A stretch of 64,000 bases of DNA from Bradyrhizobium sp. SZCCHNS1050 (GCF_032484785.1 NZ_JAUETR010000002.1:1054001-1118000); one strand, 5' to 3'. Positions 1-9,210 are shown, numbered from the stretch's first letter. The notes: generated by a model from the letters alone, not told the origin. Numbers and translations: made by a program.

Positions 1-2023
1 TGTCCGAATAAGCCAGAAGATCGGTCCCGCTCATTGCAAAGCCGACACCAAGAACAACTCCGGGACGCGCAAGTGTCGCGATACGGTTACCCGTGTTGAG
101 GTCCCACAGCGCTGCTGTTTCATCGCCACTGCCCGTGATGGCGCGAGATCCATCGGGTGACAGCGCTACCGACCATATCCACGCATTGTGAGGAGCCAGC
201 GACAACGCATTTCCTTTGTCGAGGTCATGAACCACGGCACGGTTGTACCCGTTTCCGTATCCAACAATCATTCGATGCCCCCCGGCATCAAACGCAACAT
301 CCTGCACCGTGGCATTGATACCCGGAGGCGGTATCGTGCGCTTTCTTTGCCACCTCCAGCCAGAGAAGATTGACACCTCGCCAGCTTCATCTCCGACGAC
401 CAGCTCCGTGTCACCAGGACGGAACGCTGCTGCGCGTATGATCGGAAATCGATTTCCAAGGTCCGCCAGAATTTCTCCGCTCACGGTCAAAACCCGAGCT
501 ATTGAGTAGGTCCCCACAATCAACTTTTTTCCATCGTGACTCAGTCCCAGTGCTGTTATGCCCGAAAGACCCGTCAGGAAATCAGCAATCTGCTTTCCTG
601 TAACGGCGTCCCAGACAATGATTCCTCCCTGTTTGCTGCCCGCGGCGACGATGTTCCCGTCGCGCGAAATCGCGACAACATCCACGTCATGTTTTGCGCT
701 AACCGACAGCGGTTTCCGAACGCCCGTGTCAAAATTCCAGATCGCGAGACCGCGGTCGCCGGCCACGACCAGGTTCTTCCCGGCACCGTCAATCGCGATT
801 GGCTTTGAGGCGCCCCATTCGCGCGAGGCACGGACCAGGCTAAATGCCTTCCTAGTGAAATCCCAGATGGCTATCTTGCCATTATTGAAGCCGATCGCGA
901 GCGACGAACCGTCCGGCCTGAAGGCCAGGCTCAGGACCCGGCTTCGGACTTTCTCATCGTCGGAAGGCGGCCAGGGGACAGACACAACAAGATCACCCGA
1001 TCGGGAATTGCGAATGTCTGCCACGCGCGCATTTGGGCTATCACTCCCATCACCAGCGTCCAGCGCCAGCCAGCCTCCATCAGGAGACAACGCGGCGTTG
1101 TAGGCCATAAAGCTGCGCACTTCCTTGCCGTCCGGCAGACTGCGAACGGATAACGTGCCCGGCGAAAGCGCGTAGAGAACATCACCTTCCGGCGAAAATT
1201 GAACCCAGTTGATGCCATCTTTCGGGCCTGACCACGATGCGACCCCGGCTGCGGATTGAGCGTCCCAGATATGAATCGCGCCCTCTACCTGCACACCGCC
1301 TTGCACCTCGCGCAACTTGTCGGCTCCGCCCGTGGCAAGCCACTTGCCGTCTCGACTGAAGGCCAGGGCGTTGATCGAATGGTCGCCAATGAGCGGAAGG
1401 CTTCGACTAACATCCGAATGCAAGTGAACAAATGGCTTTGCGCCTTCGCTGGCAGGACCATTGCCTGCGATGGCTACTTGCGATCCTCCGTGTGCGACCG
1501 CCACGGCAGTAACCAGATTTGAAGGTGCCTCCAAGTTACCTCGGGCAGATCCCGTACCGAGATCCCAGCGAGTTGCCCCATTTGACGCACCAATGATGAC
1601 CTCGGTTCCGCCCTTGCCAAAGGCCACAGCACTGACGCTGTTCCGCATTCCGCGAACATCATCATTCGATCCGGAAAAGCTCCTGATCAATGAACCGGAT
1701 GCGAAATCCCATAACTTGGCCGAATTGTCGGCGCTACCACTGAACAATTGTTTGCCGTCGCTGCTCCAGACGAGGCTCGTTATCCCCTGCACGTGACCAA
1801 CCGTCGCTACAAGTCGCGCTCCCTCGCGCGACTCCAGCGGATAGGCCTGCTCGGTCGCGACCTGCCGGGCGTCATCGGCGGCATTGGCTTGTTGAAGACC
1901 AGAGTGTGAAGCAAACGGAGCGGCGACCAAAAGAAGGACACCGGAGCCGAGCGCCCAATACCGGGCGCATAAGGCTCGAGCGTAGGACCTTGCACCCTTG
2001 TTGCCCGGCGACAGCCCTCTCAT
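1..2023 (-). CDS. WD40 repeat protein, exported or membrane anchored (3' end outside window)
   Basis: One uninterrupted minus-strand frame of 674 codons runs from an ATG at 2023 off the left edge, so the C-terminus is missing. The first 50 residues have a basic start followed by a hydrophobic stretch (YWALGSGVLLLVAAPFA) ending near ANA/AD, a signal peptide or N-terminal anchor. After it come many degenerate WD40 blades with the usual pattern, for example SPDGSRAITGSGDETAALWD close to the left edge and SGSADNSAKLWDF near the N-terminus. Beta-propellers of this type are protein-interaction platforms. The gene lies 144 nt downstream of the caspase-fold gene on the same strand, which suggests a joint unit. 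Codon use is visibly AT-richer than in the core genes to the right. No enzymatic domain is visible in the part present. Confidence 0.85.
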   Translation of the reverse strand, partial: MRGLSPGNKGARSYARALCARYWALGSGVLLLVAAPFASHSGLQQANAADDARQVATEQAYPLESREGARLVATVGHVQGITSLVWSSDGKQLFSGSADNSAKLWDFASGSLIRSFSGSNDDVRGMRNSVSAVAFGKGGTEVIIGASNGATRWDLGTGSARGNLEAPSNLVTAVAVAHGGSQVAIAGNGPASEGAKPFVHLHSDVSRSLPLIGDHSINALAFSRDGKWLATGGADKLREVQGGVQVEGAIHIWDAQSAAGVASWSGPKDGINWVQFSPEGDVLYALSPGTLSVRSLPDGKEVRSFMAYNAALSPDGGWLALDAGDGSDSPNARVADIRNSRSGDLVVSVPWPPSDDEKVRSRVLSLAFRPDGSSLAIGFNNGKIAIWDFTRKAFSLVRASREWGASKPIAIDGAGKNLVVAGDRGLAIWNFDTGVRKPLSVSAKHDVDVVAISRDGNIVAAGSKQGGIIVWDAVTGKQIADFLTGLSGITALGLSHDGKKLIVGTYSIARVLTVSGEILADLGNRFPIIRAAAFRPGDTELVVGDEAGEVSIFSGWRWQRKRTIPPPGINATVQDVAFDAGGHRMIVGYGNGYNRAVVHDLDKGNALSLAPHNAWIWSVALSPDGSRAITGSGDETAALWDLNTGNRIATLARPGVVLGVGFAMSGTDLLAYSD

Positions 2024-2167
2024 GAAGCGCAGCCTCTTAGCTCACAGGCACGAGAAATGGCCTGGTTTCCCAATCTGTCGCTCGACGATCATGTGAGCCA
2101 CCCTCGCCATAAGAGCGATTGTACCTCCTTCCGGAGCCGCTCGTTTGTCAGCACAGGCACATGATGC

Positions 2168-4261
2168 CTAAGGTACAACCAGAACATCGACAATTGCGGT
2201 CGCCCAACTGTCAAGATCGACGGAAGTCGAATCTTTGGCCGCTCCACCAATTGCCTTTCCCTGGTAGAAATCAAAGAGCGAACCGCCGCCACCTTTGGCA
2301 CCGGTCATTGGTTCGAGAAGACGAAAGTCTACGCTGGAAACTGTCGTGGCAATTACCTTGTAACTTTCTCGGCCAAGCGGAAGCCCAATCTTTCTGGGCG
2401 AGTGCATCACCATGTTGCTATGCGCGTGCACGAGATCTCCGTTCGGATTGCTCGTTACAAGCTCAATTCTTCCGCTACTACCGAGCATGAAGACCGCAGC
2501 ATAAAGTTCGCGCTCACTGTTGTTCCTGACCTCAATCTGAAAGCGCTGGTCGATCCGCATGGGTTCTGCCGTGTCGGCGCCGTCAACAGGCCGCGGAATA
2601 ACATCCGGCTCCGGACCAGCACCAGCCTTTAAATCCACTTTTATAAGGCGCACCTGTAGCTGTTCGCGAAACGGGGACGACTCGTTATCCAGTCCGCGAA
2701 GGTTTTCCTGCCTGGCAAATCGCTCAATACGATCGACCAGGTCCACAACTCTGGACGCGCTGTTGGCGGGGACAAGGAACTGAAAGAGCGGGCGATCGCC
2801 CTTCTCGGTCAGATAGTAGACCGCGCTACAATCCTTGGCCGCTCTTGACAGGTCCGACGACAGAACCAGCTTGCCACCATCAGCGCAGCCCCGCCGAATA
2901 GCGACATTCCAGCTTTCGTTGCGGCCAGCTGGTCGCACCAGCTGATTGCTGGACAGCATCTCGGATAACTGACGAAGAAGCCCTGCGTCATCTCCGGCCA
3001 TCTGTTGCCCGGGCAGCTCACTCACGTTTATGCGGAGTTTCTCGGAACCGAGGTAGGGAGCGACAATGGCCACCTTTGCATCCTGACCAAAGGGCTTTGC
3101 CACCGGGCCTGATACCGCAGCAGTGGATCTCACATCCCCCAGTTTTGATATTTGTGCATTAGCGATCTTGTCTTTTTCTCCGGTCAATCTTTTCGCAGTG
3201 GGAGCGTAGATCGCCAGAAATGTTCCCTCGCGCAGGCCGAGCGTCCGCCCTGCCTCGATCTCGAAAGATCCGTTAGCCGGTTGAGAAACGATTTTGACAT
3301 AGGGGTCTTCGCGATCGGACGCATCGCCGAATATCCGCCCCTCAATTCTTCCGACCGCCTGAGGATGTTGATAAGGCAAGGCCCTTGCAAGCGAGAGACC
3401 TACATCCCTCATCGCTAGTTCGACAGTTAAAGCTGGCCGGCTGTTTAAAGCCTGCACGAGATAGAAGGTGAAGAAACCGTGGAACTTTTTTCCTGAAGTG
3501 GTGTCGATCTTGTCCTCGTAAGACAGCTCTTCGGCATGTGAAGCAGAGAGCAATGCAAACTGTTGTCTGCGTGTCAGGAATGAACCGGTTGCCTCGCCGG
3601 ACTTCCCAGCGGGACCATCTACGCGGCCGCCGGCGCTGAATTGGCGCGGATTCGGTGGCGCGCTCCTGGACGTCAGCGTCGGGGAGTCGATGCCCTTGAT
3701 GGCGCTACCGGAATGGCAACTGTCGAGGATGAAGGTAATGTTGCTTGTGTATTTGCGCAGTTCCTCGAAAAGATCGATCAGCTCATTGTCGACAATATCC
3801 TTCCCTCCGCTCGCGCGACTATCGTAAGCTACAAGCGTGCTGTGCGTACTGCCATCCCCGGGACTAACGTTGTTGGCCAGCGAACCGTGGCCGCTGAAAT
3901 AAAATACGATCGTGGACTGCGGATGCGTTGCTGCTCTCTCGATCAAGTGCGACCTGACCGTCTTGAGTATCGCCTCTCGCGTCGCTTGTTTGCCGATCAG
4001 CGTCACGATGTGGGCAGCATCGTCTGCAAACTTGTATTGTGATACCAGCAACTGCTTTACTAGGGCGACATCGTTCGCCGGCCCCTTGAGCGGCGTGACG
4101 CGTCCGCTTTGCTGCGGCGATGGGGCGTAGTCGTCGACGCCGATAAGCAATGCAAAACGTTCGACGCTCGCAGTTTGCGGCGCTTCAGCAGCGACGCCCT
4201 GTTGCAAAAACAACAGAACGAAAATTGATGCAAAAACAAACCGAAAAAGATTTCCAGCCAT
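2168..4261 (-). CDS. Caspase-fold (C14 family) protease with signal peptide and C-terminal DUF4384-like domain
   Basis: A p20-like caspase domain follows the signal peptide. Numbered from the ATG at 4261, the catalytic His is about residue 125 (FYFSGHGS) and the catalytic Cys about residue 182 (ILDSCHSGS). The domain start is marked by FALLIGVDDY. The frame is open upstream to 4417, but that start would overlap the upstream gene and hide the signal peptide; starting at 4261 (or 4270) gives a clean one (MAGNLFRF, hydrophobic core, GVAAEA). The last 170 residues look like the DUF4384/IgG-like module often attached to bacterial caspases (RFQIEVRNNSERELYAAVF). The family cleaves after basic or acidic residues; the substrate here is unknown. 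Neighbours are a DUF1353 protein upstream and a WD40 protein downstream, all predicted exported. Periplasmic location is inferred. Confidence 0.88.
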   Translation of the reverse strand: MAGNLFRFVFASIFVLLFLQQGVAAEAPQTASVERFALLIGVDDYAPSPQQSGRVTPLKGPANDVALVKQLLVSQYKFADDAAHIVTLIGKQATREAILKTVRSHLIERAATHPQSTIVFYFSGHGSLANNVSPGDGSTHSTLVAYDSRASGGKDIVDNELIDLFEELRKYTSNITFILDSCHSGSAIKGIDSPTLTSRSAPPNPRQFSAGGRVDGPAGKSGEATGSFLTRRQQFALLSASHAEELSYEDKIDTTSGKKFHGFFTFYLVQALNSRPALTVELAMRDVGLSLARALPYQHPQAVGRIEGRIFGDASDREDPYVKIVSQPANGSFEIEAGRTLGLREGTFLAIYAPTAKRLTGEKDKIANAQISKLGDVRSTAAVSGPVAKPFGQDAKVAIVAPYLGSEKLRINVSELPGQQMAGDDAGLLRQLSEMLSSNQLVRPAGRNESWNVAIRRGCADGGKLVLSSDLSRAAKDCSAVYYLTEKGDRPLFQFLVPANSASRVVDLVDRIERFARQENLRGLDNESSPFREQLQVRLIKVDLKAGAGPEPDVIPRPVDGADTAEPMRIDQRFQIEVRNNSERELYAAVFMLGSSGRIELVTSNPNGDLVHAHSNMVMHSPRKIGLPLGRESYKVIATTVSSVDFRLLEPMTGAKGGGGSLFDFYQGKAIGGAAKDSTSVDLDSWATAIVDVLVVP

Positions 4262-4400
4262 CACCAACATTCTATTGCGGCCAATATCCGGCAAAGCTAT
4301 CGGTTGCAGAGTACGATGTCTACACCCTCCTACAGGGGTTCTCGCTGACAATTGTCCTATAGGCTGAATGGCTGGCTGTGCGCCGCAATAGTCCGCAATT

Positions 4401-5024
4401 TCAGGGGCGGAAGACACCTTGACGCTTCTTCCAATCCTCCCAGCTAACTGCCGCCGTGGGCGGAAATTCCTGGAGATACCGACGTTCCCCCTGCTCTTTC
4501 AGTTTCTTGTTCTGGTCCCAATACTTTTGTCCTCCCCACGAGACCGCTGAATAAATGGCCTCCACCTTGAAGGGATCAACCTTTAGATCCTGCATTGCGG
4601 CCTTCAGGATACCGTTCGCTGTGTCTATCGACACGTTCTGCTCCCAATAGAGATAGTCATGTATGATCGCCGCATAGGCGTATTCGCCGTCCGGCCTCAA
4701 GAACGAGTAAAACATTGGCGGTATGCTCGCCAGATCGGTCACAAAGCCTTTTGGAACGGTCACGTTGCTCAGCTTCCGCGCTTCTGTAAAACGCGGCGTC
4801 CACGATATCGGCTCGAGCAAAAAGTACATTGGCTCCCTGAAACGTCCCATGTACAAAGGTGAATCGATGGATTTTGCGCTCTCCGCAAGTTCAATCCATT
4901 TTTCCATGCTTACCGGTCCAGCTTTGCTCGGATCCGATTGCGATGCAGCCTTCGTCGAGGCCAAAGCAATCCCGCCAAGCGCCACACATGCACCCAAAGC
5001 AGTTCGACGATTGAAGTTGGTCAT
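4401..5024 (-). CDS. DUF1353 family protein with Tat-like signal
   Basis: 207 residues. The N-terminus NRRTALGACVALGGIALA carries twin arginines followed by a hydrophobic core, so a Tat signal is likely. The DUF1353 core is recognisable from VPKGFVTDLASIPPMF and the His-Asp motif AAIIHDYLYW, residues that could form a metal or catalytic site. DUF1353 proteins are known mostly from phages and mobile elements and have no firmly assigned reaction. The gene is first in a minus-strand row with the caspase-fold gene (about 140 nt gap to its preferred start) and the WD40 gene. Function is not assigned here. Confidence 0.8.
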   Translation of the reverse strand: MTNFNRRTALGACVALGGIALASTKAASQSDPSKAGPVSMEKWIELAESAKSIDSPLYMGRFREPMYFLLEPISWTPRFTEARKLSNVTVPKGFVTDLASIPPMFYSFLRPDGEYAYAAIIHDYLYWEQNVSIDTANGILKAAMQDLKVDPFKVEAIYSAVSWGGQKYWDQNKKLKEQGERRYLQEFPPTAAVSWEDWKKRQGVFRP

Positions 5025-5044
5025 CGCTGGTCCCTCGCTTTTCT

Positions 5045-5377
5045 AACCTCGCTATAGTGGAACGATACTCGCTCCCTCTCCCGCCCAGATTGCGAAGAAG
5101 CCATCGGTCGCGTCAAGTCCGCGCTGGTCTTTTGATGACGATCCAAGTGACTTGACCACCTCAAAGCTCACCCTCAATCCAAGGCGTTGATTTTTCTTGA
5201 GAATCACTCAGATAGCATGTCTCTCGGGTGGGATCACATCCCGCAAGACGACAATCGGCTCCCCTTCCATGAAACAACGGTCGAGGCGCCTCTCGGTTGC
5301 CAGAAAAAAAATTTCAACTGAACTAGCACGGTTCGAAAAATCGACGTATCGTCTAGCTCTCGAGCCGGGGGGCATTT
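5045..5377. other. Intergenic region between divergent genes
   Basis: About 330 nt between the start of the DUF1353 gene (minus) and the lipoprotein gene (plus). It must hold the promoters of both units. It is AT-richer than average, with a run of A near 5305. No convincing gene, RNA or strong inverted repeat was seen; the short open frames here lack plausible starts. Confidence 0.5.
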
Positions 5378-6178
5378 GTGCGGCCATTGTATATTCTTGT
5401 TATTGGATTGCTTGGACTTGAGCTCGCAGGATGCGGCGCCGTACTTCCAGTGATGAAGGTCGAAAGGCCAACAGAGAATGACTTCAGGGATTTCGTCCTG
5501 GGTATTTCTGCCCATGTGAAATGTGAGCTCGGCAACGCCGTTGCGCTCGAATATTCCGATGTCGACAAAAGGCATAACGCAATTGGCAAGTGGGCAGCCA
5601 AGGTCGCATTGACAGTTCGGGCTCTTGACAAGGGTGACGTTAATCCGGGTGTATCGGTTTTCAACACCGCCGCAACACGTACTCTTGCGGTTGGCGGCCA
5701 GTTTGAGACAAACGCAACCCGCGAGCTGACGATCACATATTTCTGGCCCTTCGATGAGTTGTTGAATGCCAGATCAATTCGGCCGCCCGGGCAAGTTGAT
5801 TGCGATGAGGTCAGCCGCGAAACGAATGTCCACGCGCCGATTGCCGGCAACCTGGGCATCCACGAGACTTTAAAATCGGCTCTTGAGACCTGGGATCACG
5901 GCCTGGCATCCGAACACATAAAGGACAGCCCGTTTGATACGATCACGCATCACGTGACGTTTCAGGTTATCGCAGGCGGAAGTGCAACTCCCACGTGGAA
6001 GCTCGTAAACGTGACGGCCAACAACACGTCTCCGTTTCTGAGTGCAACGCGAACACAGACGGATGACCTTCTTATAACGATGGGCCCGAACACTCTCAAC
6101 GGACGAAAAGAGCTCGACTCCGCGTTTCAGACCGAGCGGCTACGAAGTGTCATCAATCGACCCGGCAGCGGGGGATAA
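5378..6178 (+). CDS. Predicted lipoprotein of unknown function
   Basis: 266 residues starting from GTG at 5378. The N-terminus MRPLYILVIGLLGLELAGCGAV is a type II signal peptide with lipobox LAGC, so the mature protein should be lipid-anchored at Cys19. A G-rich stretch just upstream is a weak ribosome binding site. The rest is soluble, with repeated Thr/Asn-rich strands (ATRELTITYFWPFDELL) suggesting beta structure. No family recognised. It lies divergent to the DUF1353/caspase/WD40 row and is followed almost directly by a small secreted protein (start 6180), so these two probably share a transcript. Confidence 0.75.
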   Translation: MRPLYILVIGLLGLELAGCGAVLPVMKVERPTENDFRDFVLGISAHVKCELGNAVALEYSDVDKRHNAIGKWAAKVALTVRALDKGDVNPGVSVFNTAATRTLAVGGQFETNATRELTITYFWPFDELLNARSIRPPGQVDCDEVSRETNVHAPIAGNLGIHETLKSALETWDHGLASEHIKDSPFDTITHHVTFQVIAGGSATPTWKLVNVTANNTSPFLSATRTQTDDLLITMGPNTLNGRKELDSAFQTERLRSVINRPGSGG

Positions 6179-6179
6179 A

Positions 6180-6497
6180 ATGCAAAATCTTGGCAGGTAT
6201 TTTATAGCCGTCGCAGTCATGGTTGCGAACTTGACGTCGCAAGCCTTCCCTGCCGATATCTGCGTCAAAAGCCAGAACACGGGAGAAAAGCGCCTAGTGC
6301 CCGCCACCTACGGAGATTGTACCAAGGAGGGACCAGCGGCAAAGGAAGTCCCTGACGTTCCTGACACAGGAAAGAAGTCGAAGGGGGCATTCCGTCTTGC
6401 TATATTCGAGCCTGCCCAGACAACCGCGTGGTACACGAGCTGCTCTGGAAGTGGTGATCCCACCATCCGATGGCAGGGACCAAAGAGACCTTGTTAG
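6180..6497 (+). CDS. Small secreted protein of unknown function
   Basis: 105 residues when started at the ATG at 6180, one nucleotide after the upstream stop codon. A start at 6147 is open but would overlap the lipoprotein gene. The N-terminus MQNLGRYFIAVAVMVANLTSQAFPADI is a signal peptide with cleavage after AFPA. The mature part has several Cys (ICVKS, YGDCTK, TSCSG, final Cys), compatible with disulfides. No family recognised. Likely co-expressed with the lipoprotein. An IS remnant begins about 60 nt after its stop. Confidence 0.6.
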   Translation: MQNLGRYFIAVAVMVANLTSQAFPADICVKSQNTGEKRLVPATYGDCTKEGPAAKEVPDVPDTGKKSKGAFRLAIFEPAQTTAWYTSCSGSGDPTIRWQGPKRPC

Positions 6498-6558
6498 GAT
6501 TTCCTGCCACCTGCACACCAAGGAAGGCAGTCCAGCGGCTCTTCGATCCGCATGACCT

Positions 6559-7068
6559 GTGACCTTGCCCCCAAGTTTTATCCAGATCTGAGTTCGTTCG
6601 GGCGGTTTGATGTGCCCATCTGGGCGGTCGTAGCGGCGGGAGCTGGCGCGGAGCTCTCGGCATAGCGCAGCGCCAGATCCCGACGCGGATTGCAGGTGGC
6701 GGCGAACTCGGATGGCGTCTTCCATCCGAGCTGGGAGTGCGGCCGAGCGTCGTTATAGTCGGTCCGCCAGCATCGGAGCGCGACGCGGGCCTGAGCAAGC
6801 GAGGTGAACAGCGTCTCGTTCAGCAGTTCATCCCGCAGGCGACCGTTGAAGCTCTCGATGAAGGCGTTCTGCATGGGTTTGCCCGGCGCGATGTAGTGCC
6901 AGGCGACACGGCTCTGATCGGTCCATGTCAGGATGGCATTGCTCGTGAGCTCGCTGCCGTTGTCGCGTACGCATCCGAGCAAGACCGCCTTGTGAAGAAG
7001 TCGGCCTCGTAGCTCACTGTCGTTATGGACGTACATAAGGACAGTGCGATGTTGAGTCGCATAGAGGT
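6559..7068 (-). mobile_element. IS3-family (IS407-like) remnant with one terminal repeat
   Basis: Minus-strand remnant of an IS3-type element. The C-terminal part of the OrfB transposase is present, and just past its stop codon the sequence GTGACCTTGCCCCCAAGT at 6560-6577 resembles IS407-group terminal repeats. The 5' part of the element, including OrfA, is missing; other transposon debris takes over near 7070. It cannot transpose by itself. Confidence 0.65.
6578..7030 (-). pseudogene. IS3-family OrfB transposase, C-terminal fragment
   Basis: The fragment carries the DDE integrase-core end: [12 protein letters not shown] (second catalytic Asp), [20 protein letters not shown] (catalytic Glu), [11 protein letters not shown] and [11 protein letters not shown]. 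These are hallmark motifs of IS3-family OrfB. The N-terminal half with the first catalytic Asp is absent. The open frame continues upstream to 7141, but residues before about 7030 do not look like OrfB, so I place the break there. It sits between the secreted-protein gene and rearranged istA. Confidence 0.75.
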
Positions 7069-7069
7069 T

Positions 7070-7197
7070 GTCGAGACGGGTCGGCGTGTTCCTTGGCCCA
7101 GCGCCTGGCGTAGCGCCGCACCGCATCATAGCTGCCGTCATAGCCTTGGCCGCGCAGCTCCTCGAAGATCCGGATCAGCGTCAACCGTTCGCGTGAT
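7070..7197 (-). pseudogene. istA N-terminal fragment, inverted relative to the rest of istA
   Basis: Read on the minus strand this piece encodes [18 protein letters not shown] followed by [18 protein letters not shown]. In IS21-type IstA this stretch normally lies directly before the VPLSFAPGEAYQFDW segment, which here begins at 7198 on the opposite strand. So the upstream part of istA is flipped, with the breakpoint at 7197/7198. No start codon or helix-turn-helix region was found for it. It is a dead fragment, or the product of an assembly error. Confidence 0.65.
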
Positions 7198-8334
7198 GTG
7201 CCGTTGAGCTTCGCGCCGGGCGAGGCCTACCAGTTCGACTGGAGCCACGAGATCGTCCTGTTGAACGGAGTGACGGTGACCGTGAAGGTCGCCCATGTCC
7301 GGCTCTGTCACAGCCGGATGCTGTTCGTCCGCGCCTATCCGCGCGAGACGCAGGAGATGGTGTTCGACGCTCACGACCGGGCGTTTGCCTTGTTCAAGGG
7401 CGCCTGCCGTCGCGGCATCTACGACAACATGAAGACCGCGGTCGAGACCGTGTTCGTCGGCAAGGACCGGCAATACAATCGCCGCTTCCTTCAGATGTGC
7501 AGCCATCATCTGGTCGAGCCGGTCGCCTGCACGCCCGCCTCGGGCTGGGAGAAGGGCCAGGTCGAGAACCAGGTCGGCCTGGTCCGCGAGCGCTTCTTCA
7601 CGCCTCGGCTGCGGTTCAGGAGTTACGAGGAGCTGAACGCCAGGCTGCTCGACAAGTGCATCGCCTACGCCAAGGCACATCGCCATCCCGAGTTGGCGGA
7701 GCAGACGATCTGGGAGGTGTTCGAGGCCGAACGCCCCAAGCTCGTCCCCTATGTCGGTCGGTTCGACGGCTTCCATGCGGTGCCGGCCTCGGTCTCGAAG
7801 ACGTGTCTGGTCCGCTTCGACAACAACAAGTACTCGGTCGCAGCCAGCGCCGTCGGCCGCCCGGTCGAGGTCCATGCCTATGCGGACCGCATCCTCATCC
7901 GCCAGGACGGCAGGATCGTCGCTGAGCACAGCCGCGCGTTCGGCCGAGGCGAGACGCTCTACGACCCCTGGCACTACGTCCCGGTGCTCGCCCGCAAGCC
8001 CGGCGCTCTGCGCAATGGTGCGCCCTTCAAGGACTGGGTGCTGCCGGCTGCGATGGAGCGCGTGCGGCGCAGGCTCGCCGGTGTCGAGGATGGCGGGCGG
8101 CAAATGGTCGATATCCTCACCGCTGTGCTGACCGATGGCCTGCCGGCGGTCGAGGCCGCCTGCACCGAGGCGATCGCCGAAGGCGTCCACTCCGCCGACG
8201 TCATCCTCAACATCCTGGCGCGCCGGCGCAACCCGGAACCGCCTCCCACCATCTTCACGCCCGCCGCACTGACCCTTCGCCACGCCCCGGTCGCCGATTG
8301 CGCCCGTTACGACAACCTCAGGAGAACCGTCTGA
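7198..8334 (+). pseudogene. istA: IS21-family IstA transposase, 5'-truncated
   Basis: 378 codons covering the rve/DDE catalytic core and C-terminal domain: AYQFDWSHEIV (first Asp), CRRGIYDNMKTAV (second Asp), SGWEKGQVENQVG (Glu), then a beta-barrel-like C-terminal part. The first roughly 150 residues with the DNA-binding helix-turn-helix are missing; part of them is found inverted at 7070-7197. A GTG at 7198 could start translation but no ribosome binding site is evident. Its stop overlaps the istB start (TGATG), the usual coupling in IS21 elements. Confidence 0.85.
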
Positions 8335-9200
8335 TGGAACGATCCGAACTCTTCGATCTCATGGGTGAGCTTGAGCTCCATGGCATGAAGGCTGCCTTCG
8401 ACGAGATCATGGCCAACGCCGTCAAGCGCCAGCATGAGCCCCAGCGCATCATCGGCGATCTGCTGACCGCCGAGATCAGCGAGAAGCAGGCCCGCTCGAT
8501 CAAGTACCAGCTCACCATCGCCAAGCTGCCGCTGGCCAAGGATCTCGGCGACTTCCAGTTCGAGGGTACGCCGATCAACGTAGCTCTGGCGCGCGATCTC
8601 GCCGGTGGCAGCTTCCTTGCTCAGCAGCGTAACGCCGTCCTGATCGGCGGCACCGGGACCGGAAAGACGCATCTGGCCATCGCGATTGCCCGCAGCTGCA
8701 TCCGTGCCGGTGCCCGTGGCCGCTTCTTCAACGTCGTCGACCTCGTCAACCGGCTGGAATCCGAGGCCCGCAATGGCCGGCAGGGCCGGCTCGCCGACCA
8801 CCTGACCCGCATGGACTTCGTCGTGCTCGACGAGCTCGGCTATCTGCCATTTGCTCAGTCCGGCGGCCAGCTGCTGTTCCACCTGATCAGCCGACTCTAC
8901 GAGCGCACCTCGGTAATCGTCACCACGAACCTGTCGTTCGGCGAATGGCCGACCGTCTTCACCGATGCCAAGATGACGACTGCGCTGCTGGACCGCCTGA
9001 CCCACCACTGCGACATCATCGAAACCGGCAATGACAGCTGGCGCTTCAAGAGCCGCGACGAAGATCATATCCCAACCCGCGCTCGCGGCGTCTCCGCAAC
9101 CCCGACCAGCTCCGACGCCGCGAGCGCTATCGCCAGGACTCGTGGCACCAGGGGGTCAAAGTTGGACGCCGATCCGGGGTCAATTTTGAACGCCGGTTGA
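8334..9200 (+). CDS. istB: IS21-family helper ATPase IstB
   Basis: 288 residues, DnaC-like AAA+ ATPase that assists IstA in IS21 transposition. Walker A is GGTGTGKTH and Walker B is [13 protein letters not shown]; a sensor region follows ([13 protein letters not shown]). The ATG at 8334 overlaps the istA stop by one base, so it is translated by coupling. The last 25 residues run into the terminal repeats of the element. The gene is complete although its istA partner is damaged. Confidence 0.92.
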   Translation: MERSELFDLMGELELHGMKAAFDEIMANAVKRQHEPQRIIGDLLTAEISEKQARSIKYQLTIAKLPLAKDLGDFQFEGTPINVALARDLAGGSFLAQQRNAVLIGGTGTGKTHLAIAIARSCIRAGARGRFFNVVDLVNRLESEARNGRQGRLADHLTRMDFVVLDELGYLPFAQSGGQLLFHLISRLYERTSVIVTTNLSFGEWPTVFTDAKMTTALLDRLTHHCDIIETGNDSWRFKSRDEDHIPTRARGVSATPTSSDAASAIARTRGTRGSKLDADPGSILNAG

Positions 9201-9202
9201 CA
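9153..9202 (+). repeat. IS21 right-end multiple terminal repeats
   Basis: Two related 22-nt units in tandem, 9153-9174 and 9177-9198, followed by the tip TTGACA. IS21 ends characteristically carry such repeated transposase-binding sites. Confidence 0.7.
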
Positions 9203-9210
9203 GTCGTGCA

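Larger units (their letters stand above)
7198..9202 (+). mobile_element. IS21-family element, left end lost
   Basis: Contains truncated istA, complete istB and the right terminus. The right end has two tandem copies of an IS21-like terminal repeat: GGGTCAAAGTTGGACGCCG from 9153 and GGGTCAATTTTGAACGCCG from 9177, ending with TTGACA at 9202. No matching left terminus is found to the left of istA, where IS3 and inverted istA debris lies instead. The element is therefore probably immobile. Confidence 0.75.

Noticed and set aside
2168..4261. Caspase/gasdermin pair
   Set aside because: Caspase-fold proteases can be paired with gasdermins, but no neighbouring product resembles one: the lipoprotein is lipid-anchored and the small protein is secreted, neither with a gasdermin-like N-terminal domain.
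5197..5421. 74-codon plus-strand frame before the lipoprotein gene
   Set aside because: Overlaps the lipoprotein start in another phase and shows no motif or binding site.
7025..7207. Short plus-strand frame starting [15 protein letters not shown]
   Set aside because: Its first dozen residues faintly resemble an IS-encoded protein start, but most of it is antisense to the istA fragment; too little to call a gene.
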